From: Pithys albifrons albifrons
Lineage: Eukaryota; Chordata; Aves; Passeriformes; Thamnophilidae
DNA: 64,000 nucleotides
Direction of reading: 5' to 3'
Assembly: GCF_047495875.1 (NCBI RefSeq)
Contig: NC_092497.1
Span: 2,812,937 to 2,876,936, forward strand
Position 1 is the first letter of the stretch. Every line of letters begins with the position of its first letter. Under the pieces are notes generated by a model. That model saw only the letters and a program-made list of their open reading frames with translations. It made no database searches and was not told the origin of the DNA. Below are positions 31,904 to 43,730 of the stretch, one piece after another. A program made the position numbers and the translations under genes.

Positions 31904-33471
31904 TTAGTTTGGCTTAATGACCAGACTATGCAACAGCTTAGATGAAGACCTTTGGGGCATCCTGTCCATGTCTGAAGGGAGATGTATGACCAATGCCAGT
32001 ATTTGACAGGGAGACATGGGAATGTCATGGTTTACACCCTGTGTTTGACCAAGAAGGAAATAAGGGCATTGTGAATGCAAAGCTATCAATCCATGGAGAG
32101 GCCAAAACTCTGCCAAAGTACATCTCAATGTGCAAGAACAGCAGGAATACAAGGAGTTTGTATTTTAATCATGAGAAAGAAAAGTTATTGCAAAGCTCTG
32201 CAGAAAGTTCATGTTTAAAATCCTGTACACTAGATGGGGAAAACCATTAACTCTTGAGGTGTGCAGCTGGTAAAACACTGCAGTGTCTGCCTAGGGCTGG
32301 GGTCTCAGTTGACCCTGTGGAGGAAATGTCAATCCAGCCCTCCCAAACTTCACTTTGGGAGCAGATCTTTTTGAGGAACCAAAACTTTCCTGATTATAAT
32401 TCTCTATGATGTCAAACACCTAAGAGCTAAGCCACTACATACTGAGTAAGAAATTCAAGAGGTGGTTAAGAAATGTCATTAATCTACGGTTCTTGCTGGC
32501 TTACATCATGATGTGCTTCCCAGCAAAGGGGCTTGGGGCTACAAAATGCTGACCCTCACCCAAGCACAGTATCTTATTCTGCCTGCTGGATCCTCAGGCT
32601 GCAGAGGTGGTCCTAGAACATGACACTTGTCAGCGCTCAGGGACTGATGAAAAACAAAAGAAATTCAAAGAAAAGGACCGATCACAAATCCAGACCACTG
32701 AACATTCATGACTTTGAAGTGGCTAAATGACCTGCATTTGTCTCCCGGTGCCTTTTCGAGAAAGAGCTAACACCAATATTAGTATTAATCCTCTATTTTC
32801 TTCCTGCAAAGGAAATTAAGGGCCCTGTATGCATGACATCACTGGAAAACTGTAACATCATTTATTTGCACAGCTGGCAACCCAGCTGTAGTGCTGCAGA
32901 AGGGGCAGCAGGGCCTTTTTACCCTCCCAGGGGTGCACTGTTACCCTTGTCCCAGTAAAGTGCTCCTGCCACCAACCTAGACCCTGTTTTTGTCCCTCAA
33001 TGCAAAGTTAATTAAAATGGTGCTAACTGCATTGTATGCTTGTTAATGACATGTGCTAATGGAGTAGGGCTCAGCACATCTGTCCAGAAAAAAACTGCCT
33101 ATCCATGTGTCTGCTCACTGCAGTGTGTGGAAGCTGAATTGGGGTTGTGAACCTAAAGTGAAAAGTTGTATGTACTCATGGGTTGTGGTTTTCTGCAACT
33201 GTGAGACTCCCATAGTGGAAATCAGATAAGGGGATTGATATTTATGGGGGGGGAACTGTAACTTGTTGATGGTTTTGTCTTAGACAATTCCCTTGTATCC
33301 CATCGTCTCACTTCTTTGGAGTTGAAAAGTGGAAGTAGATCAGTCCCACTTAAAACTTCTGTGAGGAAATTAAGGTTAGATGTATAGATAAGGTGATGTC
33401 AATACCTGTAGAGGTGGAGCAGATTGGTTCAGGAATGGGTTTCACTTCATGGGGATATGTGACATAGAATC

Positions 33472-34325
33472 GAATCATAGAATAGAATCATAGAATCGAT
33501 TGGGTTGGAAAAGACCTCTGAGATCAAGTCCAACCCTTGGTTCAACTCCAGTCCCATCTCAGTTTAAAAACCTCCAGGGAAGGTGAATCCACCCCCTCTC
33601 AGGGCAACCCATTCCAATGCCTGAGCACTCTCTCTGCAAAGAATTTTTTTCTGACTTCCAACTTCAATTTCCCCTGGCAGAGCTTGAGCCCGTGCCCCCT
33701 TGTCCTATTGCTGAGTGCCTGGGAGAAGAGACCAACCCCCACCTGGCCAGAACTTCCCTTCAGGTAGTTCTAGACAGTGCTGAGGTCAACTCTGAGCCTC
33801 CTCTTCTCCAGGCTAAACTCCCTCAGCCTCTCCCCACAGCACTTGTGCTCCAGTTCCTTCACCAGCCTCGTTGCTCTTCTCTGGACCTGCTCCAGCCCCT
33901 CAAGATCTTTCCTGAACTGAGGGGCCCAGAACTGAACACAACACTCAAGGTGTGGCCTCACCAGCGCTGAGTCCAGGGGAAGGGTCACTGCCCTGGGCCT
34001 GCTGGCCATGCGATTTTTGATACAGGACAGGATCTCATTGACCTTCTTGGCACACTGTTGGCTCCTGTTGAGCTTCCTGTCACTCAGTCCCCCCAGGTCC
34101 CTTTCTGCCTGGCTGCTCTCCATCCACTCTGTGCCCAGCCTGGAGCGCTGCAGGGGGTTGTTGTGGCAAAAGTGTAAGAACTGGCACTTGGCCTTGTTGA
34201 ACTTCATCCCATTGGAATCAGCCCATCTCTCAAGTCTATCCAGATCCCTCTGCAGAGCCCTCCTGCCTTCCAGCAGGTTGACACTCCCTCCCGACTTGGT
34301 GTCATCAGCAGACAGACTGTCTTGA
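33472..34325 (-). repeat. CR1 LINE, 850 bp, with extended 3' tail repeat
   Basis: The longest CR1 of the window. At the 3' end (33472-33505) the ATAGAATC-type octamer is repeated about four times in imperfect form. Inwards follow the 3' untranslated modules ('gggttggaaaagacctctg') and then about 550 bases of open reverse-transcriptase C-terminal coding sequence (separate entry). It is 5'-truncated. Confidence 0.93.
33770..34316 (-). pseudogene. CR1 ORF2 remnant (C-terminal reverse transcriptase)
   Basis: A continuous frame of about 180 codons. It starts in the region just after the catalytic motif of the LINE reverse transcriptase (an ADDTK-like SADDTKSGG is visible) and continues with [42 protein letters not shown] and QFWAPQF, typical of CR1 ORF2. 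Endonuclease and most of the RT are missing by 5' truncation, and the frame closes early at 33770. Dead as a gene. Confidence 0.88.
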
Positions 34326-34611
34326 ACAATACAACCTGTAAGTCCTAGCACTTCGTCATCAGTGAAAAAAAACACACTAGAAAATCTGACTGAACTTTAG
34401 AAAAGTTTCTGGGAACTTGCAGAGTATTGTCATGACTGTTTTTCTGCATTATTACAAGAAAAATGCTTCCAGCCACATGCCTGCCCACCAGCATGAAGCT
34501 GAGCACAATTTGACCTCACTCCTGAAAACAGAAACAGGGTCAAATTTTGCTGAGCCTCTGTGGGGAAAGGATGGAGGATGCCTTAAAGGCCCTTTCCCCG
34601 AATAAAAGCTA

Positions 34612-34700
34612 AGAATCACTGAATCATTAAAGTTGAAAATGACCTCCCAGTCATCGAGTCTAAGCTGTGAATGATCACACCACCTTGTCAACCAGACCAG
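34612..34700 (-). repeat. CR1 LINE 3' fragment (old)
   Basis: 'gaatcactgaatcattaaag', 'ttgaaaatgacctcccagtc', 'atcgagtctaagc' and 'ccaccttgtcaaccagacc' follow the reverse-complement end of an older CR1 subfamily. Short and diverged. Confidence 0.65.
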
Positions 34701-36253
34701 AGAAATGTGTGCAACATGCAGCTGTAGTATTTTGCAGAAGGATGCTAGAGAGACTTTATATGGGCAGAGAGAGACAGCTAGGGTAGATTTTGCTGCATGT
34801 TTTGCTGCAGATGTTGAATCTTGCTCAGCTGTAGCTGCCACTTTGGCAATGCCTGTCGGATGCTCTGACAGTGATAAGTACTTCCACAGTCTGGGTGAGT
34901 CGTAATGCTCTTTGAGTTGATCAGACATAAAAGGCTGCTATAAATGAGTGCAGCAATATTATAATGTAAACTCCCTGTTTCCAAAGCAGAGTCGACACAG
35001 CTGAAAACTGCGGAGTGATTGCTGCTGACTCACAGGGGCAGGATGGATTACAAACCTTGCTCCTGTTAATGGCTAATGCAAACACGTTGTCTGTCTCTCC
35101 CCGCTATGCCAAACATCTCCTGTTGGCATGTGGGAATGCTAACAGGAGGAAGGTGAAATGAAAACACTGTTCATACATATTACTCATGTGCAAGCTGTGG
35201 ATTTCATATTCTGTTGGGGTTTTTGGTGTTTTTTTTTTTTTTTTAAACAAATCTCTTTCTTTGAGCCTATAAATGAAATACTCCAAGCCAAGGGATTCTT
35301 AAAATGTTGGCAAGCCCACATCAAAACTTGCTATATTTATTACAACAATGTCCCCCTTTCTCTCCCATTTACATTCATGGAAAGGTGAGATTAGGAAAAT
35401 ATTGCACTATTTTTTTCTGACTCAGTGTAATAGAACTGCTGCAATAAAGAACACTTTTTAATCAGTTTTACATGAATGCCCTGGATTTTGCTCTGTCTCC
35501 ATGTTTTTTGGTTGAAACAGAGATTAAATTTCTTCTTGCTTATGTTTTGAGGGAAGATTGTTAGTGGAAAAAACATTTGATGTTCAGAGCAGAGTTTCAA
35601 CACATTTTTTGTCTCTTTTGAAAATATATAGAATAGAATATATATGTGAATAGAAGAGATATGTGAGGTAGTAAGGGAATTGTGTTTGCTCACAAAATGC
35701 ACATCAGTTCTGATTGTACCCATGAAGGGCGTTTTTACAGTATTAGTTCTGAGAAATCACATACTTAGCAGTCAGACTGTGCATCATAAAATGATGAAAG
35801 TTTAGCCTTTCCTCCATCCTATACGTATGAGACTGAAATATCATTATTAACTAATGACCATCATGTTGTCTGAAGTCAAAATGGCCACAAGGATGCCATT
35901 TTGGCCACAGGCAAAATGTTATAGTTTCTTCCAGTTTCTTCTGTATTGAGCCAACCAAGATATGTCCTTCGGAAAGGTAACCTGTTTTCAAGCCTCAAGC
36001 CTTGTTCTAACTTCACTCATCATCCTGTCTAAGGAGATGTGTGTCTGACTGTAATTTGAATCTGTCTAGCTCTACCTTCTGGCCACTGGATCTTGTTATG
36101 CCACTTGAGTAAAAGGCTCTTTTTAAGTTGTGTGTCTTTGAAGAAGATATATTTGTTTGTAAATTAAGTTGCCACCGAATCTGCTACTTGGAAAGATAAA
36201 TAGATAGAGCTTTGAGACTCTAATTTAAATGTTTTCCTACCTATTTTCCAAGG

Positions 36254-36494
36254 AGGGTTAGGTTGGATACCAGGAAAAGGTTCTTCCCCCAGAGGGTGAT
36301 GGGCACTGAACAGGCTTCCCAGGGCAGTGGGCACAACCCCAAGGCTGCCAGAGCTCCAGGAGTGTTTGGACAACACTCTTGGGAACAGGGTGGGACTGTT
36401 GTGGTGTTCAGTATGGCCTGCACAAGAGAAAGAGCTGGACTCAACAATCCTCATGGGTTCCTTCCAACTCAGAACATTCTATGATTATGATTCT
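36254..36494 (+). repeat. CR1 LINE 3' fragment (divergent)
   Basis: Sense CR1: 'agggttaggttggatacc', 'ggaaaaggttcttccccca', 'cagggcagtgggcacaac', 'gctggactcaacaatcctc' and 'ccttccaactcagaacattc', ending 'tatgattatgattct'. It lies about 500 bases before LOXHD1 exon 2. Confidence 0.87.
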
Positions 36495-36997
36495 CCTCAT
36501 GATTTACTGTTTTGTCATTGGTAAAGTGTCCAAAACAACTGAAATAAAAAATTTCTGGCTGTAGTGATGTCTTGGTTTTGATAAAAATATCTTAGCAGAG
36601 TAAACAGCAGAGTGTGCATTGCATTGACATGTGCATTAATGAAAAGTGGCTCAACAGCTTCAACACTTCACATAAATTCATCTGCTATATGTAACACATG
36701 CACATGCATTACAGTAGGGGAAGTGATGTGTTCACAGAGAAGTGGGTTTTTTTGGAGCAAAATCAATCACTCTTTGACCATATAAAGTATCTCCAGCAAT
36801 TTTAGTTTGCTGTGTAGATTTTCAACAGCTGAGTTGACCATGCCCTGTCCAAGCAATGAGTTTGTTTGGGTGGTTGGGTGCACAGATCTGTCTCTGGGGT
36901 CTGTCTTTCAGCTCAGGTTTGGGGTGACTTGGATCTACAGTGTATAAGCTGATGGCTTTCTCCTCTTGTCCCTGATCTTTCTTTTCTTCTTACACAG

Positions 36998-37112
36998 TTT
37001 ACGAGGTGGTAACAGTGACAGGAGATGTCCGGGGAGCAGGAACTGATGCCAACGTCTTTGTTACTCTCTTTGGGGAGCACGGGATTACTCCCAAGACACA
37101 TCTCACAAGCAA
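36998..37112 (+). CDS. LOXHD1: LOXHD1 exon 2, start of PLAT domain 1
   Basis: A 115-base exon bounded by a pyrimidine-rich acceptor (tacacag) and donor GTGAGT. With one base from exon 1 it reads [20 protein letters not shown] and on through LFGEHG to LTSK. The TGD-x-x-GAGTDA signature is the first beta strands and calcium-site loop of a PLAT (lipoxygenase homology) domain and is nearly invariant in LOXHD1. It enters at phase 1 and leaves at phase 2. Confidence 0.95.
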
Positions 37113-39704
37113 GTGAGTATCTGTTAAGAACATGTGTATCTTTGAGACATGTTCTTTAGGGACTGTTATTGCATTTTGATGCAGCATAATATCATGCTTA
37201 AGGATGCAGAGGGAATAAACCTAAAAGGTATTTTGAGATTGGCAGGAAAATCTGAATTTTTGTGATTGCATATTTATTAGCTAATCCCTTGCAAACCTGC
37301 ATTCCCTTCTGTAGGTGGAAATCTATATTATATAAGGTTCACACTTGCAAGGTGTGGGGATATTTGCTTTCCTTAAAGCTTAATTTAGGATCTCCCAGTT
37401 TAGAAGCTCAGAATATTCGTTGCTTGTTGGAGTGGGCATGGTCAGCTACATTCCCATGTCTAAATCCCACTGAGGTCTCCATACTAGTCAGGTACAGACA
37501 CAAATGTCCTTGAATGATTCTGAAGAGTAACTCAGTGGGTTTTAAGTAACGTTGATGGGTAACCACCCACATCCAGCCATAGGAAATCTGAGGCAAGCAG
37601 ACATGCAAGAATTGAAGCTCATTCCTAATTTAGACTTCTTCCATCCTATCTGCTGTATGCCTTGCTGCCCACTGTTGTGGTTGCACATCACCATGGTGGC
37701 CTTGTTCTATTTCCCTCCAGATGATGACAATGCCATCCTATGGATGTAACTTCTCACTTCTTATCACCATGCTGAACTTAATGAAAGATGTATATTATAA
37801 TTTAAGAATCTATTAAGACACTTTTGACTCTCTAAATAGCTTTAAAAAAAATTAAAAAGTGAGCATCAGGGCCAGCAGGTGCTCATTTCCCATAAAAGCA
37901 ACCTGCCTTTTAATAAAGTCCCAGCTCCGCATGTACTAATTTCTCCTTAGTCAATTGCACTAAGATAAAGCAGAAACCCCCTCTCCACAGGGTCTAGGAG
38001 AGGCTGTGTGTCTCTGGTTTTTTTCAGTGTTACTGTTGTGGTTTTCTTGAAAATGTGTTTCAGAATTATTAATCCTGTGCTAATGTCACACGTTAACATC
38101 ACATTTTCTCCATTTCTACAGCACCGACAAGAGGTACCTGCAGCTATTTTAAATTTTACCCTCAAAAGAGCTTCTCTTCCCAGTGAAACAACTCAAACAT
38201 GAGAGTCTGTAAAGAAAATGATATGGGAATGGTAAAGAAAATACATGAAATTTCAGCCCTGTTTGCCATATTTAAACTTCAGAAATCAGAGCTAGGCAAA
38301 GGAGTTTTATTATCCCAGGATCCCTAGAAACACCAGGGAGACCTTCTTGATTGTATAGTACACATCTATAAAAAAATGCTTTGTCTCTGTTCTGTGATTT
38401 TCATCCAGACATCCCAACGACCTTACAAGATGAAGTTCTGTTTTCGTTGAAGGAAACCAAGGCAAGGAGGTAAAAGATGATGTGGTCCCAAAGCAGGTCA
38501 GGGAGAGAGCTGGGTGCAGCAACAGCTTTGCTGAGGAGAGGGCTTCTAGGAACCAAACCTGCCTCGTAGCATTTGGCAAAGCCATCAAAGCAACATCTGC
38601 TTTCCAGGGAGTTTTCTTGAGGTCAGCATTTACATAAATAGCCATTTCATTGTGAAAGTGGTCATCTACTCATGGCTATGGAAAGAATCCAAATATTAGT
38701 TAAAAAAATAATGAATATACTGTATGCCCTTTAGAAAATAAGTCAAGAGTTCTCCATAAAACATTTCTCCGTCAGCTGTGTCCTTAAACAAGCTACAGGT
38801 CATCTTTGCTGGCACTTTGGTTAATGCCTGCTCCTTTCTGCTGCTCCCACTGCACACACTTTTATTTTGTGAAAGAAAAAAAGAAATTACACACAGGGGT
38901 TATTTTAGGCTGCAGCAGCAGCTCTCTGAGTTTGCTCAGACCTGAGTTAGTATTTTGGGCTTGGTCCCTGTTGCTGCAGAGAACAGATGGCTGAGGTGTT
39001 GGTAAGCAAGGATGAAAGGCACAGGAAGCAACCTTCTACAGTTCAGGGCTCTTAAAAGTGGTCCCACAGGAGGTGACCGCTAGAACTGCAACTACAGCTT
39101 TCCACTGAGGGTTTTCCAAACATCAGCAAAATTTCTGTGTTTCTAAGCAAAGTCTGGCATGTTACAGTGCTTCATCGAGGAACAGTGAGAAAAAAGCTCC
39201 TCCGAGTGTAGGAGTATCTGCAGATCTGCTTGATAGTCTTGTCTCCTAAATATGAAGCAAACCATAAAATAGTCAGTCTGCCCCACAGAATTTGTTGTGC
39301 AGATTTGTGAATATGGCAAAAGGATGGAATCTCATGCATCTTTCAGCTAAATGTTTACACGAGTTCACCTATGACTGCAAATGCATGACATTTTATGGGA
39401 GTTTACATTTCCTCATGTATGACAGACAGCTAAAATATCATGCATTGCCTAAAGATGGTACTACCATTTCAGCTTCTGGTTAGAATAAGTTTTTCTTATT
39501 TCTTTCGTGACTGTGTGCTGGTAGTGAAATACATGACATTTCAGGTCTTTGTGTTGTGCACGGGAAAGGAAAGACATGGCAAGCTGATGAGATATCATGT
39601 GCTTTAACATTGGCCAACAATCAGGTAACTGTGAAAGACACAAATCTTTGTCATGACTTGTCAGGAGGAACATCAGTTCTGGAAATGGTAGCACCAGAAA
39701 TATA

Positions 39705-40004
39705 TGTACCTAAAGGGGACCTACAAAAAAGGGCATGGAGTGACAGGACAAGGGAGAGTGGCTTTAAATTGACAGAGCACAGGGTTAGATTAGTTGTTAG
39801 GAAGAAATTCTTGACTATGAGGATGGTGAGGCCTTGACACAGGTTGCCCAAAAAAGCTGTGGATACCCATCCCTGGAAGTGCCCAAGACCGGGTTGGATG
39901 GGACTTGGAACAATCTGGTCTAGTGGAAAGTGTCCCTGCCCATAGCAGCGAGTGGGACTCAATGGGCTTTAAGGTCCCTTCCAACCCAAACCATTCCATG
40001 ATTC
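39705..40004 (+). repeat. CR1 LINE 3' fragment
   Basis: Sense CR1 from 'tgtacctaaaggggacctac', 'acaaaaaagggcatggag' and 'gacaagggagagtggcttta', through 'ttgttaggaagaaattc', to 'cattccatgattc'. Confidence 0.92.
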
Positions 40005-42009
40005 AGTTATTTATTTAGGCAAGAAGGTTTAGTCAGGTAGTGTTTGGGGCCTGGGAGGGACTGGAATGACTCCTCCTTTGCAGTCACTGTCTGTCATTTG
40101 GTGGTGGCAGTAACACTGGTGCAGGAGGTGGTGGATGGGTGCTAGCAAAGAGCTGCTTGGACCCAGCAGCTCTTGGCAAAATCCCACTTCAATCCCAGCT
40201 CACACAATTCTCCAGTTCCCTACCTGCCATCCTGCACCAGCTCCAGCTCAGCCAGAATATAAAAGCACTACCACAAATAATTGGTTTCCACTGGCTCCAT
40301 CATGGGCACAGGGGTGAACACCAAGGCAAAGCTTGGTGGTATCTTGGTAGCTGCCAAGACCTGTTCCATAGGCATGAATTGATTCTCTGGGATCCAACAC
40401 TGACCAAAGTGTGCTGATCCCCCCAGTATTTAATTTATCTATGCTCAAATGCTTTTCCACCAGGCTGAGACCAAGGAACAAATACAATACTCAGTTGGTA
40501 TTGCAAATGCCAGCTCATTCACAGCATTTAGCTCAAATTTATGTGTTTCTTGCTAGTGTAAATGAATTCACTTTTCAGTGTCAGGCTTACCCAGTCCAGC
40601 TTGTGACAACTGCAATTAATATTCATGGTGAGATTTCTCCCTTGAGGGGAAAAAAAAGAGAAAAAATAGAAAGAAAGATGTAGAGAAGATTTAACAGCTA
40701 TGGCAATCTGGAAGAAAGATGAAATAATTGGTGACAGCTGGCTTCTTACTAAATTTGAGGACAATACAGTGATTTTTTTTTTATATTCTGTTGTTGAATA
40801 CTTTTAACTGGCAGTCTTTTCTACCTGGTCTTGCATGCCTATACAGAGTTTTTCCTGTTCATAATGCCAGCACATACATATGAATTGCAGAGCATGTACA
40901 TAATGGTCTTTAAAGGATAGTAAGGTTTGTAGCTCTGATACAGTTAAGCCAAGCCCAGTTGCAGAAGATATTATTTTGTTGCTTAACTCCTCTGGGATAA
41001 ACAAATAAATAGAGGAAAGCAGGTTTATTTACTGTGAGTAGTTAATACAATAAATTAGGAAGGGTTAGATAGTTGGTACAGAAGGTTTTGTTCAGGTTAG
41101 GAAGCAAATGAACCCCAAGTGCAGAGAGGATAAAGATTCTCACATTGCTGCTGAAGTGCTACTTCAGAGATGAGTTGCAATGCTTTTCCTTTAATGCCAT
41201 GGGATGCTTCCCATCTTAAAGCTGTTTATGTGTCTAACTGTGCTCTGATTCACCCATACAAATCTGCAGCACTTACAGTGCGCTCTGAAGACTTAATGAT
41301 CTGGGACGACGTTAAGTGATGGCACATCCTCTTTGAAAAAGAAATGAAGTGGGATTTTTTTTTCTCTCTCTCTTGCTCAGGCTTATTACCCAGCCTGTGC
41401 CTAGCATTTCAGGAACAAAATACCTGAGACAGTGCTTAGATAGCTGCATTGAACAATCCAAATACAAAAGCCTGTGGAATTGGCCTATGTGTAAATTATA
41501 ATCCAGTGGCAGCTACACAAGCAGCAGCTGGTGGTACAACTACCAGGAAGGTTAAGCCTTTGAAAGAAAACAAGAATTTGCTTAAAATAGTCAGATGTTT
41601 AAGGGAATTCAGCTGCTGGACCCAGGTCTCTGCTGATCAAGTGTCACCAGCATTTTTCACACTATAAAACATGACCAGTTTCCCCCATGGAATGACTATA
41701 AGGTGTCTTCCTGGAAAAAACTCAACCATCCTGTCTTGCTCAAATCCTGCCCCTATCTGAACTCATTAATGTCATTCTTAAAAATGTCTGAGCTGATTCT
41801 TGTGAAAAATTTAAAAATACTTCTCCTCTGGAATGGGATAAAAATTTTCAACAGAGTAAAATTTGCCCCTAAATTTGGCAAAGTGAATGCAATTCAAAAT
41901 GTAGTTTAATACAGAAAAATGATGAGCAAACTGCACTGCTATCAGTGACACTTTGCTTTGTATACAGTTTCTCTAGAAAACAGCAACCAAACTACACATT
42001 AACAAAGAA

Positions 42010-42091
42010 ATCTCTGCCCATGGCAAGGGAGGGTTGGAACAAGATGATCTTTAAGGTCCCTCCCAACCTAGACCATTCTATGATTCTATGA
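42010..42091 (+). repeat. CR1 LINE 3' terminus, short
   Basis: Only the last 80 bases remain: 'atctctgcccatggcaagg', 'gatgatctttaaggtccct' and 'accattctatgattctatga', with two intact terminal octamers. Confidence 0.88.
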
Positions 42092-43187
42092 TAAATCATA
42101 GCTAAAATTATCTAAATTAAACACCACTGGTTTATTTTGTTTATGCAAATCACACCACCAAAGATGAGAAACTGATATTAATATGCTGCTGCTCCATGCA
42201 GTACAAAGTGAAGGATAACTTACCCTATCTCTGTCATTAAGGCTGTCGAAATCTGTACCTGGCATGCTTATGGATCAGGCAGGGATTGTTTCAGTGTGCC
42301 TGTGTAAAGTTTCAGGGTAAGTTGAGACACAGGCTCCCATGGATTTGGGCTGGTGTTTGACTCCTGGGTGTCATCATGCTGCTACATACCAGAGCAATTC
42401 ATCTCATCCAAATAAATCCTTTTGAGTGGGTCTGTTATTTCACTGATTTTTCTGCACTTGTTTAAGCAGGATTTCTTCTGCTGGTCAGTACTGTCCCTGG
42501 TACAGAGACATTCACAATGGCTGTGCTTTTCTGCTCGTTTCTTTTCCATCTGGAGCATTTTCGGACGTGTGCTGCCTCATGTGGTATTTCCAGCCACCCG
42601 CTGACTGATGTTGTCAGCTCATGACAGCAGTCTTGGCTAAATATTTGCAGACCAAACTCCCTGGAGTATTTGTTGCTCCAAGAAGGAGGTTAATGATGCT
42701 GCTATTGGAGTTCTGTCTTAAGAGTAAATATGGTTTGAACATATCGGGGGGTTTGTTGCAATTAGGCTGTTTGCGAATTTCTACAGGCTGTGTCCTCTCT
42801 CCAAGAATGACTGTTATTGGAGGGAGGAACACAGAGACAAGGCCAACATATTGTCAGCATTTTTCCAATACATTTTGCATCTTCTGGCAAGGTACCATCT
42901 TATCCAGAGGTCTGATAACACACATTCACCCAACCTATAATGCATATTGGACAACCTGAGGATGAGCAAAGCTTTCTGTCCTTTCAAGCCAGCAAATCAG
43001 TAGGGACTGAGCAATGTTCATCCCTGCCCCCTTTACAGACAGTGCTGGCTGACAGGTGGAAGTGGAAACCGTACATGAAAACAGGATGTGGAGAGAGCCC
43101 AAGACAGCAATTGCAAATATATGGGGAGAGAGAAGGGTTCATTCTGTGTTTTTGGGAAGAAATTCAATTTCCTTGTTTCTCTCAATT

Positions 43188-43410
43188 CAGCCCTAACACA
43201 TCTCAAATACTGTGTTCAATTTTGGAATTCTCATGACAAGGAAGGGAGGATCTGGAACAAGTCCAGAGAAAGGCAATGGAACTCGGGAAGGGTCTGGAGC
43301 ACAAATCTGATAAGGAGCAGCTGAGGGAGCTGGGAGGGCTCAGCCTGGAGAAAAGGAGGCTCAGGGGGAAGCTTCTCATTCTCTACTACTCCCTGACAGG
43401 AGGAGGGATC

Positions 43411-43441
<31 letters not shown>

Positions 43442-43730
43442 GCTTGGGCTCTGCTCCCAGGGAACAAGGGGCAAGATGAAAGGAAATGGATTCAAGCTGC
43501 ACCAGGGGAGGTTTAGGTTGGATATTGGAAATAATTTCCTCATGGAAATGGTTGTTCAGCCCTGGCAGAAGCTGCCCAGGGCTGTGATGGAGTCCCCATT
43601 CCTGAAGGGATTTAAAAGCTGTGTGTAGTTGGTGGTGAGCCTGGGGACTTGGTGGTGAGCTTGGCAGTGCTGGGGAATGGTTGGACTTGACGATGTTAGT
43701 GGGCTTTTTCAACACAAATGATTTAACATA
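43188..43730 (+). repeat. CR1 LINE 3' fragment containing a G29 tract
   Basis: A sense CR1 of about 540 bases. Coding-end modules 'gtgttcaattttggaattct', 'gagaaaggcaatggaactc' and 'gcctggagaaaaggaggctc' come first, then a run of 29 G (43412-43440), then the 3' untranslated modules 'accaggggaggtttaggttg' and 'gaagctgcccagggctgtg'. The G run sits where this subfamily has a short G-rich stretch. Confidence 0.9.
43412..43440 (+). repeat. Homopolymer G29
   Basis: Twenty-nine consecutive G, preceded by 'ggagggatct' and followed by 'cgcttggg'. It could fold as a G-quadruplex and is unstable in sequencing; true length is uncertain. Confidence 0.9.

Larger units (their letters stand above)
19874..36997 (+). 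other. LOXHD1: LOXHD1 intron 1 (17.1 kb)
   Basis: A GT...AG intron in phase 1. It contains eleven CR1 fragments on both strands, including the longest coding CR1 remnant of the window (33472-34325), one MIR-like SINE, short poly(A) and poly(T) runs near 28285 and 35228, and otherwise unique sequence. No internal open frame with splice sites and PLAT-like content was seen. Confidence 0.75.
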
